This document shows, piece by piece, positions 1-13,200 of a stretch of 64,000 nt of DNA. The notes below the pieces were generated by a model. The model ran no database searches. It was not told the origin of the DNA and saw nothing but the letters and a program-made list of their open reading frames with translations. The stretch spans positions 1,513,459 through 1,577,458 of the forward strand of contig CM035353.1 in assembly GCA_020137815.1 (NCBI GenBank), in the 5' to 3' direction. Source of the DNA: Hormiphora californensis. Taxonomy: Eukaryota > Ctenophora > Tentaculata > Cydippida > Pleurobrachiidae. The number at the start of each line of letters is the position of its first letter. Position 1 is the first letter of the stretch. A program made the position numbers and the translations under genes.

Positions 1-62
<62 letters not shown>

Positions 63-75
63 GAGGAGAGAGAGA

Positions 76-128
<53 letters not shown>

Positions 129-149
129 GAGAAGCGAGAGAAGGAGAGA

Positions 150-182
<33 letters not shown>

Positions 183-346
183 GAGCACGAGAGAGAGAGA
201 GAGAGACGAGGAGCGAGGAGCTGCGAGCTGAGGAGCGTGAGAGAGACGAGAGCGAGAAGAGAGAGAGAGAGAGACGTATCTCCGAGCTATAAGAGCAGGA
301 GTAGACAGCGAGCGAGAGAAGTAGCGCAGAGAGTATTAGAATAGCA

Positions 347-440
<94 letters not shown>
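1..440. repeat. (GA)n / (TC)n microsatellite block
   Basis: Positions 1-345 are almost pure GA with scattered interruptions, and about 348-438 is a pure CT tract. The two halves are reverse complements, so the block can fold back on itself. Open frames across it (Arg-Glu or Leu-Ser polymers) are repeat artefacts. Confidence 0.95.
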
Positions 441-441
<1 letters not shown>

Positions 442-744
442 CATATCTCTCTTTTGATAGATTCAAGACTGATAAAGCTGGTATGGGCCGACCCGAAGAA
501 AACTCTATCCCAAAGAATGGTCTGCGTCCATCTCAATGAGGCATGATGTAAGTTTTCAGTTATTTAGTTTTCTGAATGTACCTTCCGGCCTTAGTCAGAC
601 CCTGCTGGCAGCTAGATACCAATTACACTCTATTAGTTACCCCTCGAAGCTTCCTAGATAGCCCTTACAGCTCATTAGATAACCCGTTTACCTTCTTGTA
701 CACCCCTCAGACCCTGGTAGATACCCATCAAAATAGGAAATTAA

Positions 745-816
745 CAGTTTTGTTCCGATTTACCGGGAAAAACCCTTTCCCCCGAGCACCCCGGTAAATC
801 GGGGTCCGACTGTATA
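745..816. mobile_element. pogo/Tigger-like MITE, right end
   Basis: The right terminal repeat TAAATCGGGGTCCGACTGTA ends at about 815. An imperfect left arm (CCGATTTACCGGG) precedes it, separated by a CCCTTTCCCCCGAGC core. The same termini recur at 3.4, 8.1, 15.8, 58.1, 59.2, 63.3 and 63.7 kb. A CAGTCGGACC-type terminus next to TA fits the pogo/Tigger branch of Tc1/mariner; that assignment is inferred from the termini only. The left end looks degraded. Confidence 0.6.
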
Positions 817-967
817 ACATGAATCATGACAATGTATAATCATCCCTCCCGCTGAGTTCCACCTCAATAAGCCCTCCCTCCCTCAGGCACAGTTATTATG
901 GAGTTATCGTTGTTGACTCTTATCAAATACTCAGTACTCTACCCGCCTTGGCAGCAAATTTACTACA

Positions 968-1978
968 ATGGCCCACTGTGGTGTTCTCGAAGTGTACCTT
1001 TCCTTCCTGAGAGAACGGAGAGAAGATAGCCTAGATCTGGGTCTGGAGAACCTCTCGAATACATATTTAGGTTAGTGTGACGCCTTGTTAGTTGTTCCAT
1101 CAATCAGTTGATATAATGGACAGACACCCCCTCACCATCCCTGTTTCTAACCCCAGACACCCCCTTACCATCCCTGTTTCTAACCCCAGACACCCCCTCA
1201 CCATCCCTGTTTCTAACCCCAGACACCCCCTCACCATCCCTGTTTCTAACCCCAGACACCCCCTCACCATCCCTGTTTCTAACCCCAGACACCCCCTTAC
1301 CATCCCTGTTTCTAACCCCAGACACCCCCTTACCATCCCTGTTTCTAACCCCAGACACCCCCTCACCATCCCTGTTTCTAACCCCAGACACCCCCTTACC
1401 ATCCCTGTTTCTAACCCCAGACACCCCCTTACCATCCCTGTTTCTAACCCCAGACACCCCCTTACCATCCCTGTTTCTAACCCCAGACACCCCCTCACCA
1501 TCCCTGTTTCTAACCCCAGACACCCCCTCACCATCCCTGTTTCTAACCCCAGACACCCCCTCACCATCCCTGTTTCTAACCCCAGACACCCCCTTACCAT
1601 CCCTGTTTCTAACCCCAGACACCCCCTCACCATCCCTGTTTCTAACCCCAGACACCCCCTCACCATCCCTGTTTCTAGCCCCTGTTTTTATCTTCCCCAA
1701 TCCAATTGCCCTTAACTCCCCTAACAGTATCTTGGTTACAGGCATTTTCTGAGCTGAGAAGTACAATACGGAAAGATGAAACAAACAGCCCACGCCCCAT
1801 TGTGACGCTGCCGGACGAAAATATTGCTGTACCAAATCTTCACTGCAGCATTTATCAGCAAATTCCATCGAAGAAAGCTCGAGCAAAAACCATTCAAAAT
1901 GAACAACACAAACACTGTTTTGGGGAAAGGGTTTTGCCCGGTATATCGGATCGAGATGACATATTCCCATATTGTTAG
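968..1978 (+). CDS. Two-exon gene candidate, unknown protein (~117 aa)
   Basis: Exon 968-1070 starts with MAHCGVLEVYLSFL and ends in phase 1 before gttagt. Exon 1728-1978 follows a good acceptor (cccctaacag) and continues in frame through VSWLQAFSELRSTIRKDE to a stop after DIFPYC. Phase continuity across the 657-bp intron and the non-repetitive, charged protein support a real gene. The 5' end is uncertain: the frame stays open upstream to acceptor-like AGs at 934 and 954, so 968 may be an internal Met and earlier exons may exist. The intron is mostly a 33-bp minisatellite (1125-1678). I do not recognise the family; no signal peptide or membrane segment is visible. Confidence 0.5.
1125..1678. 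repeat. 33-bp minisatellite, ~17 copies, intronic
   Basis: The unit is AGACACCCCCTYACCATCCC followed by TGTTTCTAACCCC. Copies differ mainly by one C/T transition. Because 33 is divisible by three, frames stay open on both strands (11-residue repeats), which explains the long apparent ORFs here. Each unit carries a CTAAC branch-point-like motif and a pyrimidine-rich tract ending in CCCCAG, so every copy resembles a 3' splice site. The array lies just upstream of the inferred acceptor at 1725-1727. Confidence 0.9.
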
Positions 1979-2126
1979 TTTCCTATATCTTGATCTGTGG
2001 AGAGATGTGTGCGAAAGTGTTTGACAGTGATACATCTTGAAATATTCTAAACTAGTTTCGATAAATGTTTCGATTAATTTCCTGTAGCTCAAGGGAGGGA
2101 AGGAGAGAGTGAGAGACGAAAGTGGG

Positions 2127-2157
<31 letters not shown>

Positions 2158-2356
2158 GTTAAAAACTTTATCCATCTTCCTGGTAATTGGTAAACATTTG
2201 TTTGGTAACTTTTTTGGTAATAAATTGAGTTGTTTTAATTTCATATTGTTGTATAAAGGCGGACGGGGTGGTAACTGTGTATGGGGGGGGGGGGGGGGGG
2301 AGGCACGTCTGGGGCGTGGGAGGTCATAGTCAATGGTTTCTTTCACTCACACTCTA

Positions 2357-2409
<53 letters not shown>

Positions 2410-3377
2410 AGGTGTCAAATTGATAACAAGAGAGGCCTCTCTAGAGGATCTCTAGTTTCTCTCTCTCTCCCACACTCACTCTCTCTCACACACTTTCTCT
2501 AAAACACTAATCTTCCTGTCTCTATAAGTGGCCTGTTCTATGTAACGCGCGAACGACATATTGTAGCATTCTCTGCGCTAAGATTCTGTGTGCGCGTTCT
2601 CACGCAGCTCACGCACTTCAAAACTGTGACACCAGACCCCAATTTGAGAATCAAATTGGGGTCTGGCGCCGCCAGACAGGTAATGGAAAACGAAGATACA
2701 GTAAGACGACACGCAACCGTGGCCAATCAGGGTGCTAGTACGTGCTGAACACATGCACTTTTTGCCGTGCGTTATGCAACGTGCGCGTCTCCTTACTGTA
2801 TTTTTATTACGGTAATACGACTACAAGCAGCACTGATAGTGTCGAGTAAGGCAATATATAAGTTGGGTTCTCGGGGATAAAAAAGGTCTGGTTAGTTGGT
2901 TGACTAACTGATACCAGGTTATATTGATGTGTATTAACTAATTTATCAACTAGTAACCTTTTTAATTGATTAATTAGTTACTAAACATTGATATAACCTG
3001 GTGATTATATCAGTTAGTCAACGTAATTAGTTAATTAATTTTCACCTGTCAATGTCTCGATAATGTACTCTAGTCCTTGGAAAAACTGAACCTTCTCCAG
3101 TGGGTAATTTAACCACCTGTGGGTGATGAATTAGGGTCAAATTGTATTAACTTATAGCTGACACGAGAACAGCAGATGGGAAAGTTTGAAACAAGCACTG
3201 TTTTGTTGCTGTTTGATACGGGCACAATAGCTAGCTAGACCGTCTTTCGCGGGAGGGTTAGAACATAACAACACAATACATAGACGTGTATGTATGGTAA
3301 AATACTATTCTTTACTCATTACTAATGAGTACTGAATAGTATTTTACTAATATAAGTCATTAGTAACAACTTGATAA
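1979..3377. other. Intergenic, no gene seen
   Basis: Contents: AATAAA-like A/T-rich sequence after the preceding gene, (GT)n at 2129-2157, a G-run at 2283-2300, (TC)n at 2358-2402, and a dispersed repeat with core GTCTGGCGCCGCCAGACA at about 2660-2680 (also near 27.24, 38.84 and 38.99 kb). Two imperfect palindromes lie at 2893-3023 and 3296-3358. I see no supported exon. Confidence 0.6.
2893..3023. repeat. Imperfect palindrome (foldback MITE-like)
   Basis: The left arm GTTGACTAACTGATACCAGG and following TTATATTGATG are mirrored on the right by CATTGATATAACCTGG and ATATCAGTTAGTCAAC. The centre is A/T rich. It has no coding capacity. Confidence 0.7.
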
Positions 3378-3536
3378 TACAGTCGGACCCCGATTTAGTG
3401 GCCCCCGATTTAGTGGCAGGATTTTTTCCCCCGAAATAGGAAATTAACATTATTTGAACCCGATTTAGTGGCACCTCGATTTAGTGGCAGGATTTTTTCC
3501 CCCCGAGGATGCCACTAAATCGGGGTCCGACTGTAC
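3378..3536. mobile_element. pogo/Tigger-like MITE, complete
   Basis: Left terminus ACAGTCGGACCCCGATTTAG at about 3379 and right terminus CTAAATCGGGGTCCGACTGT ending at about 3533, next to TA. The interior repeats the GATTTAGTGGCAGGATTTTT motif twice, divided by a short AGGAAATTAAC segment. It is about 155 bp and non-autonomous. Confidence 0.8.
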
Positions 3537-3557
3537 AAATATTAACTCACCCCCCAG

Positions 3558-3708
3558 TGATGCAGAAGTAAGTCTCATGGGGGGAGATGTGGTGGACATG
3601 GTGATGAGGTCGCGGCAGGATAATGTGAAGGTCCTGGAGAATCTTTACCCACCGAGGAACACTCGTTACCATGTGGGACCACTGAAAAAAGGGAGGGGGT
3701 TAGTTTAA
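3558..3708 (+). CDS. Terminal coding exon, unknown protein
   Basis: A pyrimidine-rich tract and CCCCCCAG acceptor precede 3558. The exon starts with one base completing a codon (phase 2 in), then reads DAEVSLMGGDVVDMVMRSRQ, continues DNVKVLENLYPPRN and ends GLV-stop at 3706-3708. Composition is ordinary and not repeat-derived, so I accept it as a likely last exon. I could not find its upstream exons; a MITE ends about 20 bp before it. It could be an alternative end of the upstream two-exon gene or a separate small gene. The family is not recognised. Confidence 0.4.
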
Positions 3709-4402
3709 CGGTGTTATGATTACTTGTTGTTTTGTCTGTGGTTATTAGTGCCTGGGTGTCCTCCACGAACAGTACTAAAATTTTAGATCTCGACTAATTA
3801 GGCCTTTTGAGTGTGAAAATTGGAGAGCAATATCGATTTCGTCCACGAACTACAGAATTAGTGTTGGTTGTTTGTGCTTTGAGTAGGGTTTTAGAGAGGG
3901 ATTAGTTCCATACTAAAACCCCCTCCACGTGGTACAAGTCACGTGATTTCACGCCCCATTTCACACTGAACCCATATAAGCCCCACTAACCTAGCACTAA
4001 AATTTCGACTAAACAGGCTGAGAATTTAACCAACCCAAAGGCTGTCTAAATTGAAACTAAATTTTACTATTGTGGAAATGCGTTCCCAAAACGACCCCAA
4101 AATGACCCAAAATTGCCAAAATGGCCACGGCTGTCTTTGACATACATGCTTACATGATGAACTTGAGATATTGAAATTGTTTAAAATTGAAAAAATCACT
4201 TTAAAGGAACGAGATAAGAGGGAGAGAGAGAATTCCTTATGTGCATATCCCAGAAATATGAGAGGATATATGAAAGAGTATAATTAGACAGTACTTCTCA
4301 AGATATGTACTAGGGGGCCAAAATGAAATATTATACCGGATAGAATTGCCTGTATTATGTTTAACTAGCAAAATCATAGCAAAAGTATCAAAAGTAAGTA
4401 CA

Positions 4403-4460
<58 letters not shown>

Positions 4461-5249
4461 TCTCTCTCATTCCCCTCTCATTCCCCTCTCTCCCAATCTC
4501 AGTCCCCCCTCTCATTCTCCCCTCTCATTCCCTCTTCTCTCCCAAACTCATTCCCATCTCTCATTCCCATCTCTCATTCCCCCTCTCATTCCCCCTCTCA
4601 TTCCCACTATATCCCAATCTCTCACTCCCCCGCTCATTATCCCCCTCTCATTCCCCCCTCTCATTCTCCCCTCTTTCCCAAACTCATTCCCATATCTCAT
4701 TCTCCATCTCTTTCCCTCCTATCTCCCAATTTCTCATTCCCGGTTCCCCATTTCATTATGCCCCTCTCGTTATCCCCCTCTCAGGTGTGGCACTGGCTAT
4801 TAATTATCGCACATTGAAAATCAAGTGTCCTGATTGGCCAGTGGATCTCTATCTCAATTCACACATTACGTTCCACGTTATTGTATGTCACGCTGATATC
4901 TTCACGTGATGGAAAAGAAAGAGTGCCCATTGGGTGTCGCATTCTATCACATGTATAACACCTCAGTATCACATGGGTCGGACCAAGCCTCGAAACATGT
5001 TGTTCGTGGACGGTTATCTAAAGTTTAGCGAGATATTAGTCGCTCACTAACTTGACTTCTAAATTTCAACACTAAACTGAATTTAGTTTCGTGGAGGACA
5101 CCCAGACCAATCCCAATTGGAACCGAAACCCCCACAACACCAGCCTCTACACCTAACACCAACCACCCCCAAAACTACCAGCAACCACGCTACAGATAAC
5201 ACCAGGAGATCCGGAACAGCGAAAAGACCGAGACCCTCCGTCCACTAAG
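3709..5249. other. Intergenic, simple repeats
   Basis: Nothing coding is supported. It contains (TC)n at about 4404-4458 followed by a degenerate CTCTCATTCCCC minisatellite to about 4790, which creates a spurious Ser/Leu/Pro-rich frame. GTCCACGAAC occurs at about 3840 and related wording at 3760 and 5090, suggesting a dispersed repeat. Confidence 0.6.
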
Positions 5250-5335
5250 ATGGTAACCGTGGACACTCGCCAGAAGCCGCGAGACCTCCATTACCATATT
5301 TTAGCATGGGAAAAGTTTCACAGAAATCAGAGGAG
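5250..5335 (+). CDS. Possible first coding exon, unknown
   Basis: ATG at 5250 opens MVTVDTRQKPRDLHYHILAW and EKFHRNQR, ending at a strong donor (AGGAG|gtgagt) in phase 2. The frame is also open upstream for about 25 codons, so it could be an internal exon. No phase-compatible continuation was found nearby. The reading is protein-like, but support is limited to the donor and composition. Confidence 0.3.
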
Positions 5336-5903
5336 GTGAGTGGAGTGTGCTTATCGACTCTAGGGAGCTCTACTAAGGGCCAATTAGGAGCTGTGCGCTG
5401 CATATGTGGTGGCAATGCCACAGCCCCAAAAGTCACCGTGTTTTCTTGAATAATATTATTCCTTCGACATTTTGTTTGTGATATTCTGCTAAATAAAATC
5501 TCATCTCTTCTCATTGTTCTATGAAGCGGCCCCCTGGAGGACCTTGTTGAGTAATATAACCAACAAGGACTTGCTGTGTGCTGCATATAATATTCCTACG
5601 ACATGTGATCGAATCTCTGCGATGAACAGCATGGGGATTATGCCATAAATGGTCAAATGAGTGAGGGAGAAAGTATAGAGAGAATATAGAGAGATAGAGA
5701 GAGGAATATATAAAGATAGATAGAGGGAGATAGAGAGATAGAGAGAGAAATATATATATAGAGAGATAGAGGGACATATAGGGAGAGAGAATTATATAGA
5801 GTGATGTTATAACTTTTAACGGGCCTCTCTGTGTTATAGCCGCTCTCTCTCTCTTCCTCTCTATACCTCTGTGTTTTGTACAGTGTATAATCCTTTATAT
5901 ACC
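5336..5903. other. Noncoding, GA/TA-rich
   Basis: 5640-5800 is an irregular GAGAGATAGAG / ATATATA repeat. No exon is supported. Confidence 0.5.
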
Positions 5904-7299
5904 ATGTCCTCTGAATCACCATCACCAGCTCCTGGAGGTAATATTGTACAAGCTGCATGAATAATTGTTTGAGCTTATACTTGTTTGTTTGAAACTTGCA
6001 TGAGTTAGAAAGATTTGTAGATTTCTTCATTTTTCAATTTCAATGCTGTGCATCATATTAACGTGGCATTTATCCTGGCATGTAGACGATAAAGTACGGG
6101 CTCATGTTATAGTATCAATATCGATTATGACCGTGAGATAAGACATGATAGACTTGCATATATTATCTGATCTTGCATACAAATACTAGTATAACGATCT
6201 GTAAATAGTCTTTTGTATACCATAAACAACCATGTACTGCACCTTGTAACATAACACTGCGTTGCCTAGCTAGACCCTGTTTCGCGAGCCCCGAAACATT
6301 GTGTCTCTGAATGTGTCTTTTGATATACCCATGATACGTGTAGACTGTATAATATGTATATGACATTGATAATATATCTTGAGATTTACATCAAATTATC
6401 AGTGTGTAGCATTTGTATGATTATTTATTCCCAACTTCTAACTTCTAACTCTTCTGACAAATTGAATAATACCAGTTTATTATATTATTATTATAATATT
6501 CCTTTTCTATCTAGCTAAGATATCATCGTAACTTGAATCTTGTCGAACTACTAATTTATCGTTCACGATAATAGACTATCAGGTCAATGCTCTGACCACA
6601 GTTCTCGCGCTTATTTGAGAGAAATGAGTATAGGGTCATGCCATGCCAATGCTCTGACAGTCTAATAGATCAAGAATTCATAATCCCCAATCCCATTGCA
6701 TATTATCTCATCAAGTTCTCCTGTTATATATATCTCCAAGTATTTTAGGCGTAACCGTTCCCCTCTATCTATGATCTCTCTGACCTCTCCCTCTCTCCCT
6801 CTCTTTCTCTCTCCCTCTCTGTTCTGAGTTTTCACACACCTGCTTGAGAATGAGATGAGCACACGGGAATCTCGAATGTACGTTATTAGCATGTTCTCTA
6901 TATCCCCGGCTCCTTTCTATCTCCATCTTCATCTCTTAATTCTCTATCTCTCTATCTCTCTTTCTTTTTTCTCTCTTTTTCTCTCAAGCTATATATCAAA
7001 ACAAGCTATATCTCTCTCGTTTTTTCTTTCTGTACCGTTGGAACACCGCGTGTCTGCTGCAGTACTCTGTACTAAATACTAATCTATGCATGCGTATTGC
7101 GTACACACTATAACACGGGTGCAAATTTAACCCAGTTAGTGTCAGAATTTTCTAGTTTCTAACACTGTGCTTGTAGATATTGTTGACATCAATAAATCTT
7201 AAATATCAAAAAACAATTTGTTTTTTAGAAAGCTGCATAATGTTAAAAGAGGACCACTCATCGAATTCTGGTGCACCAGGTAAGAATTGGGAAAGGGGG

Positions 7300-7365
<66 letters not shown>

Positions 7366-10189
7366 GAAGATGGCGGGTATCTCTGAATGGGTAGTTAGAC
7401 AAACTTTAGTAGATCCGATTGGAAACTTTAGTCGGTCTCATTTAACATCTGATACAGTACACGCAGATGACACTATAGCCTGCCTCAATTTATAACTTTC
7501 ACTTCACTTTTACTTGCAATAGTTTGTCGTATCAGTGATTCACACTGCATCTCTATTGTGATCTATTCGAATCATGGGAAAATACTGGTACGGCACAACG
7601 GAAGGTATGTGAAAATATAATATCTAATTATTTACATTATCGACCGATCGCGATCGGCCCTGATCTATAGCTATGATTTCTAGCTTTCTTGTTAATGCTA
7701 CCGAGGCGATCTAAGATCATGGCCGGTTTGAGGGACCCTCAGTGAAGGGGTACTATGTGGACAGCTTTTTAGTCCTGCAAAGAGGGATCTGCAATTTGCT
7801 CTCTCAGCTCTCTGTTTGTATTGTTCATACAATTGTAACAGCACAACTCTCTGTTAGATCTGGTTTGGAAATTGAATCGGATCCATAATAATATGACCAT
7901 ATATGGATATCAGCTCATATTTGATTCATTTAGTCGTCAACTGATACGACTCATATAGCTCCTACAAGTGACCTTTGGTTCTCGTCCGATCTCGGATCTA
8001 TGCTTCCTACGTCTTGGTTGCTTTATTCTGTTAAAATAAGCCAGGCTTATTTTAACAAGATGTATTTCTAGGACATGCAGTCGGATCTCGATTTACCGGG
8101 CCTCGATTTACCGGAACCCCGAATCGCCTTTCCCCCATGGGGCCCCGAGCATTCGAATAAATAACTGCTACTGTCGGATGATCATCCGGCCTGTAAATCG
8201 AGGTCCGACTGTAGCAGTTATTTATTATTTTAGCCCTTGGTAACTACTAATGTAGCATGTGAAAGTTTGCTGTTTGATATGATTATATTAGGTTGTCCAA
8301 GAAATAATGTCGCGGGCCGATTTCTCCAACTTAACTCAACAATTTCGGTATACAACTTTTTCTAGCGCCTTGATCTAACCCTTGTCTGTATATAACAAGT
8401 GTCTGTTTTGAAAAATTTGATATTTGAAGTCCCTTGGTGAAGCCGGAAAAATTGCAAAAAATTTTGCCGCTGAACGAGATTTCCGTGCATGTTGAAAAAT
8501 CTGTTATAGTTATTTAATCAAGCATCTGTAAGATTTTTAATGACATCAAGCTTGTTTATTAGACAAATATCTATCGTTTGAGTGGTGAATGAAGTCACAG
8601 ATCCAATTTGTCTCGGAGCTATGGAGCTCTGAAAAATTTTGGTCAAAATCGGAAACTTTTACTTCCGGGATACTTCAGGTTTGATTGGATTGGTGAATGA
8701 TAAATTTTTTGATGGTAATTAATAGTCCCAACTAAGCTTTTAACCGTAGTAAAGTTAACTTTTGGCTTTGGTAAGGTTTTGAGGTGAAAAAATGCGGTTT
8801 TTTGAAAGTCCCGATTTTTGGGTCCAAAATCGAGATAAATTTTTTCGTTTTTTCACTTTTTTGGGGTAGATTTACTAAGTTTGCCGTTTCCATAGAACGC
8901 GTCGAGACTAAAATCGCATGGGTACTATATCTTTGGACGATGGGCTATCGATTGGCGCCATTTAGAGTTCTGGAAACTTAAATGGCTTCCTTCCAGCGAC
9001 GTTTTAAAATTTGAAAAACTCCCGTTCAGCGGCAGAGCGACTTCCGGTGACAGATTACCCAAATACGGGCAATGAAAATATTAGTATGAAATTCTAAATG
9101 TGTTTTCCAGACGGGAAATTGTCTACTGAACAAGATAGAACAAGTTAAAAGTCTCTAACTCATGCATTTCTACAAAAAATCGTAAGACGACATTATTTCC
9201 TGGACAACCTAATATTATCACTAAGTGCTAGGGAATACGTCACTATTGTTATTGACCATAGACGATAAATTCTTAGACCAATACGTCATACTCATCGCGT
9301 CGACGCTACAATCGATAGATCATTGTGATAGGGGCCTACTACGTATAATTTTATGACAAATTAAATTGCGCCAAATATATTTACTATACTTATATTTAAT
9401 TCCGAGGTCGATCTCGACTCATTATGTATGAGAAATATCAATCTGAATCACATCTTGTCAGATTTACATTCCGATTTCCACTCGCGTATCTACTGTTATA
9501 TTACTGTTAATCGTTTTATTATCTTGCTTTTCGAAATCCCAAAAAGAGTTTAATTTCATTTACTGTCCGGAGTTGATGAGATTTTGTCCTGCAGTAACGA
9601 AATTACCCCTCTCCGCGTTATATCAAGAGAATTTGGAGGTCGACACTTGTATATCTATACTTCCACTTCATGTTTGTTTTCTTCAAGGTATATCTTCATG
9701 CCGTCCGTTGCCATGCCACCACCACGCAATATATTACAAGGCTTACATCACATAGAGAGACAATGTTTGTTTCAATTTGGCACACTAGATTCTTGGCACA
9801 CAAATCCTTTTATCATAGCTGTGTGTGTGTTTCTCAATTTTGAGATTCTCAGTTAGAATTTGCTTATGAACTACATAGTTGGTCCATCGTAGGATTATTG
9901 TTTCTAAATAAACTACCGAAACTATTGATCATTTTTACATTGAAAATGAGGGGTAATTTCTTTGGCAACACTTACACCTGTGTCAAATGGGTCCCGGACT
10001 CCTGACCATGCGTCCAGTCGGTCAGGAGTCCGGACACCGTGTCAAATAGAACGTACAATACAGAAATGTCTATCAGAATAATCATGCTATTCTTGGCACA
10101 ATGACATAGTTGTTAGGCGTTGTTTTCAGCCACATTAGTCTTTACACAGTCTACCATCGTTTTTGTAACGTTTCCGCATCTTTAGCACC

Positions 10190-10265
<76 letters not shown>

Positions 10266-13200
10266 GTCGACGCTTCTAAAAGCAGAGACAGCCAGAGTGA
10301 AGTGAAGAAAGTTGAGGATGGACAGTCCGTATGCAAGGCTTTTCTAGATTGGTCATGCAAGCACGGTACTAGAGGAGACCGGTTAGTTAACGGATCCAGG
10401 TGCATATACAAACACCTCCCGGTTTGTGGGCCGTTTCTGAAGTCGGGTACATCCTCGAAGGGCTGCACAGATTCAAGTTGTCAGCTCTTTCATCCAAAGT
10501 TATGTCGTTATGTACAATCCGAGACATGTTGTCATGACGCCAAATGTAGTTTTTTCCATCCTTCCGGCTTCCGCAAAGCGAGAAAGACTGCTATTAAAGC
10601 AAAGTCTGACAAGGAGCAGCCCCCGAAGAATACTCAGAAATCTAAGGGGAAGGGAAAGGGTAAGGGTAAAGGAAAAGGCCCAAAACCCAATGGAAAAGAG
10701 AAGTTTAAACTAGGGAAGGGAAATGTTGGTCCGGATTTTCGGAAATTCGAGGATCTGGTGGTTCGTTTGATAGAGAGAATGGATTTCATGGAGAAGAGGT
10801 TGGATGCCAAGGTCTCCCAGGCGGAGAGCAGTCGCACCCATCAGCTCCAAACACCACATATGCCCATACAAGTTCCATGGCAGCCACCCCTCATGCAAAT
10901 GCAACGTTACCCTCCCGCTCAACCTGTATGTTATTAAACGCGGCAGGTTTTAATCCCGGTGCCAGGAGCAACACCAGATGGAAGCGAGATGTTCTTTGTA
11001 TGGATCTTCAGTCCCTCAGGGAGAAGGGTACTCATGTACCTTTTATCGGGATTACAGAGACATGGCTGAAAGATTACCATTTGGATGCCCAGATTAGTAT
11101 TCCTGGATACCGGGTTATTAGAGCAGACCGTGCAAGTAGACAGGGAGGTGGTGTCCTCCTATTCGTTGATGAAGGTGTTCCAGTAAAATGTTCGGCTAAT
11201 TACGACGATGGGACATGCGAAGTGATTATTTGTCGCCTGGCAACTTCAAAAATGTCTGTTGCGGTCCTCTACCGGCCCCCCGACGCCCCGTTCGATAGTT
11301 TCCATAGTGCACTCAGCTTTCTTACGGAACAAATCGAGAAGGACCCGGATGGTGACCTAGTGGTCATGGGAGATTTTAATTTCCCTATGATTAATTGGAA
11401 CACTCTGTCAGTTGGCGGTAGATCAGCTGAAAGTACTAGGTCTGCCCAGGATCTGCTCAGCTTCATGGAAACACACTTCCTTGAGCAGTTCATTACCTTA
11501 CCAACAAGGGGCCAAAATATACTGGACCTGTTCCTGGCTAATAGAGATACTCTAGTTGTGAATACCAATGTGGAAGCAACAGAACTCTCGGATCACAGAT
11601 TAGTGTCAGTTGGTCTAACATTTCACCCACTGTGTCCCCAGAAGAGGAGGAGAACCATACCTGAATCTTTTAGATCTTTAGATTTTAATTCCGGAAATTT
11701 CGATCTCCTTCGTCAGAAACTGAGTGACATTGATTGGTGTGGTCTCCGCAGCAAAAGCGATTTTGAGTCCTTCCCGTCCGTTTTTACAGATACCGTGTAC
11801 CAGGTGTGCTGTTCCGTGTTTCCCCAGATCAAGATCCCAAGTGGTAAGCCTCGGTGTTTCAAAAAGCTCCGAAGACGAAAAGTAAAACTGCGGGCCCGGA
11901 TAGCTGCTCTAACGGAGAAAGGGCAAGTAGCGGCTGCGGAGGAGGCGAAGGTCGAGTTAGGAAATTTGTGTCTTGAAATGAAAGACCAGATACTGACCAG
12001 CAAAGATAACCGTGAGAGGAAGGCTAAAGATAAGATAAAGTCTGATCCACGGTATTTCTATTCCTTTGCCAAATCCTTTGCCAAGGGTAGCTCTGGTATC
12101 CCTGTCATTATAGACAAGGAAGGTTCTCCAATCACCGATTCGAAACAGATTGCAGATATATTCCAGGAGGAGTTCTGTGGTGTGTTTAGCAATCCGGAGA
12201 ATCCCCAGACCAGAGATCCCACATTTGATAGGCCGACCATAAAATTGGAAGACCTAGGACTCACGTTCAGTGAGGAGGATATAGTTAAGGCATGCAAAGA
12301 CCTCGACATCTCCTCGGCCCCCGGTCCTGATGGAATACCCTCTAGGATCCTCAAGGAGGCTGCCGATGCCCTCGCAAAGCCTATCAGTATGATATGGAGA
12401 GAATCATTTCAGCTGAAAAGGGTCCCAGATTACTACAAGATGGGTCATGTTGTTCCCCTTTTCAAGAAAGGTGATAGGTCCAGTTCCAAAAATTACCGAC
12501 CGGTGACACTCACCAGCCACGTCATTAAAATCTTTGAACGCGTGACGAGATCCCATTTGGTAGATTACTTTGAGAGGAACGGCCTATTCTCTGAACGCCA
12601 GCACGGGTTTAGATCGGGACGATCTACATTAACCCAGTTATTGGGATACTTTGACTGGGTTCTGAAAGCCCTCTGCGGTGGTCACGACACTGACACGGTG
12701 TTCCTGGACTACTCCCGTGCATTCGACAAGGTTGATATCCGTCTTCTTCTTGTCAAGATACGGCGTTACGGTGTGCATCCTCAGATCGTTGACTGGTTAG
12801 AGTCCTTTTTGACCGGCCGTAAACAAAAAGTCGTATTGGACGGCTGCCAATCTGAGATTGCACTGATCATTAGTGGTGTTCCCCAAGGAACTGTCTTGGG
12901 GCCGCTTCTATTCTTGATTTTTATCAATGATCTGGAGAGTGAGGCACTGAATGCTATCCTGAGCTTCTTTGCGGACGATTCTCGAGTCAGTATGGAAATC
13001 ACTAATGAGGGTGACACTGTGAAACTACAGCAAGATCTTGATAGAGTCCTGCAGTGGTCAACAAGAAACAACATGGTGCTCAACGAGGACAAATACGAAC
13101 TGATGGTTCACCATCACCAAAGGGGCGCACTAATCAAGGAGCTCCCTATGACAGGGGTGTTTTACTCTACTAGTGGTGATACCTTGTTAGCACCATCGGA

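Noticed and set aside
1125-1678. Regular repeats that could resemble a CRISPR array
   Set aside because: Units are contiguous with no unique spacers, the genome is eukaryotic, and no cas genes exist nearby. It is a minisatellite. The same applies to the arrays at 48.4, 53.5 and 57 kb.
1092-1970. Long open frames on both strands (188-288 codons) of 11-residue repeats
   Set aside because: They arise because the 33-bp unit is a multiple of three and happens to lack stops. Similar strength in three frames and both strands means no coding signal.
4346-4909. Ser/Leu/Pro-rich 187-codon frame
   Set aside because: Translates a TC microsatellite and CATTCCCC minisatellite. Frames over other GA/TC tracts were rejected for the same reason.
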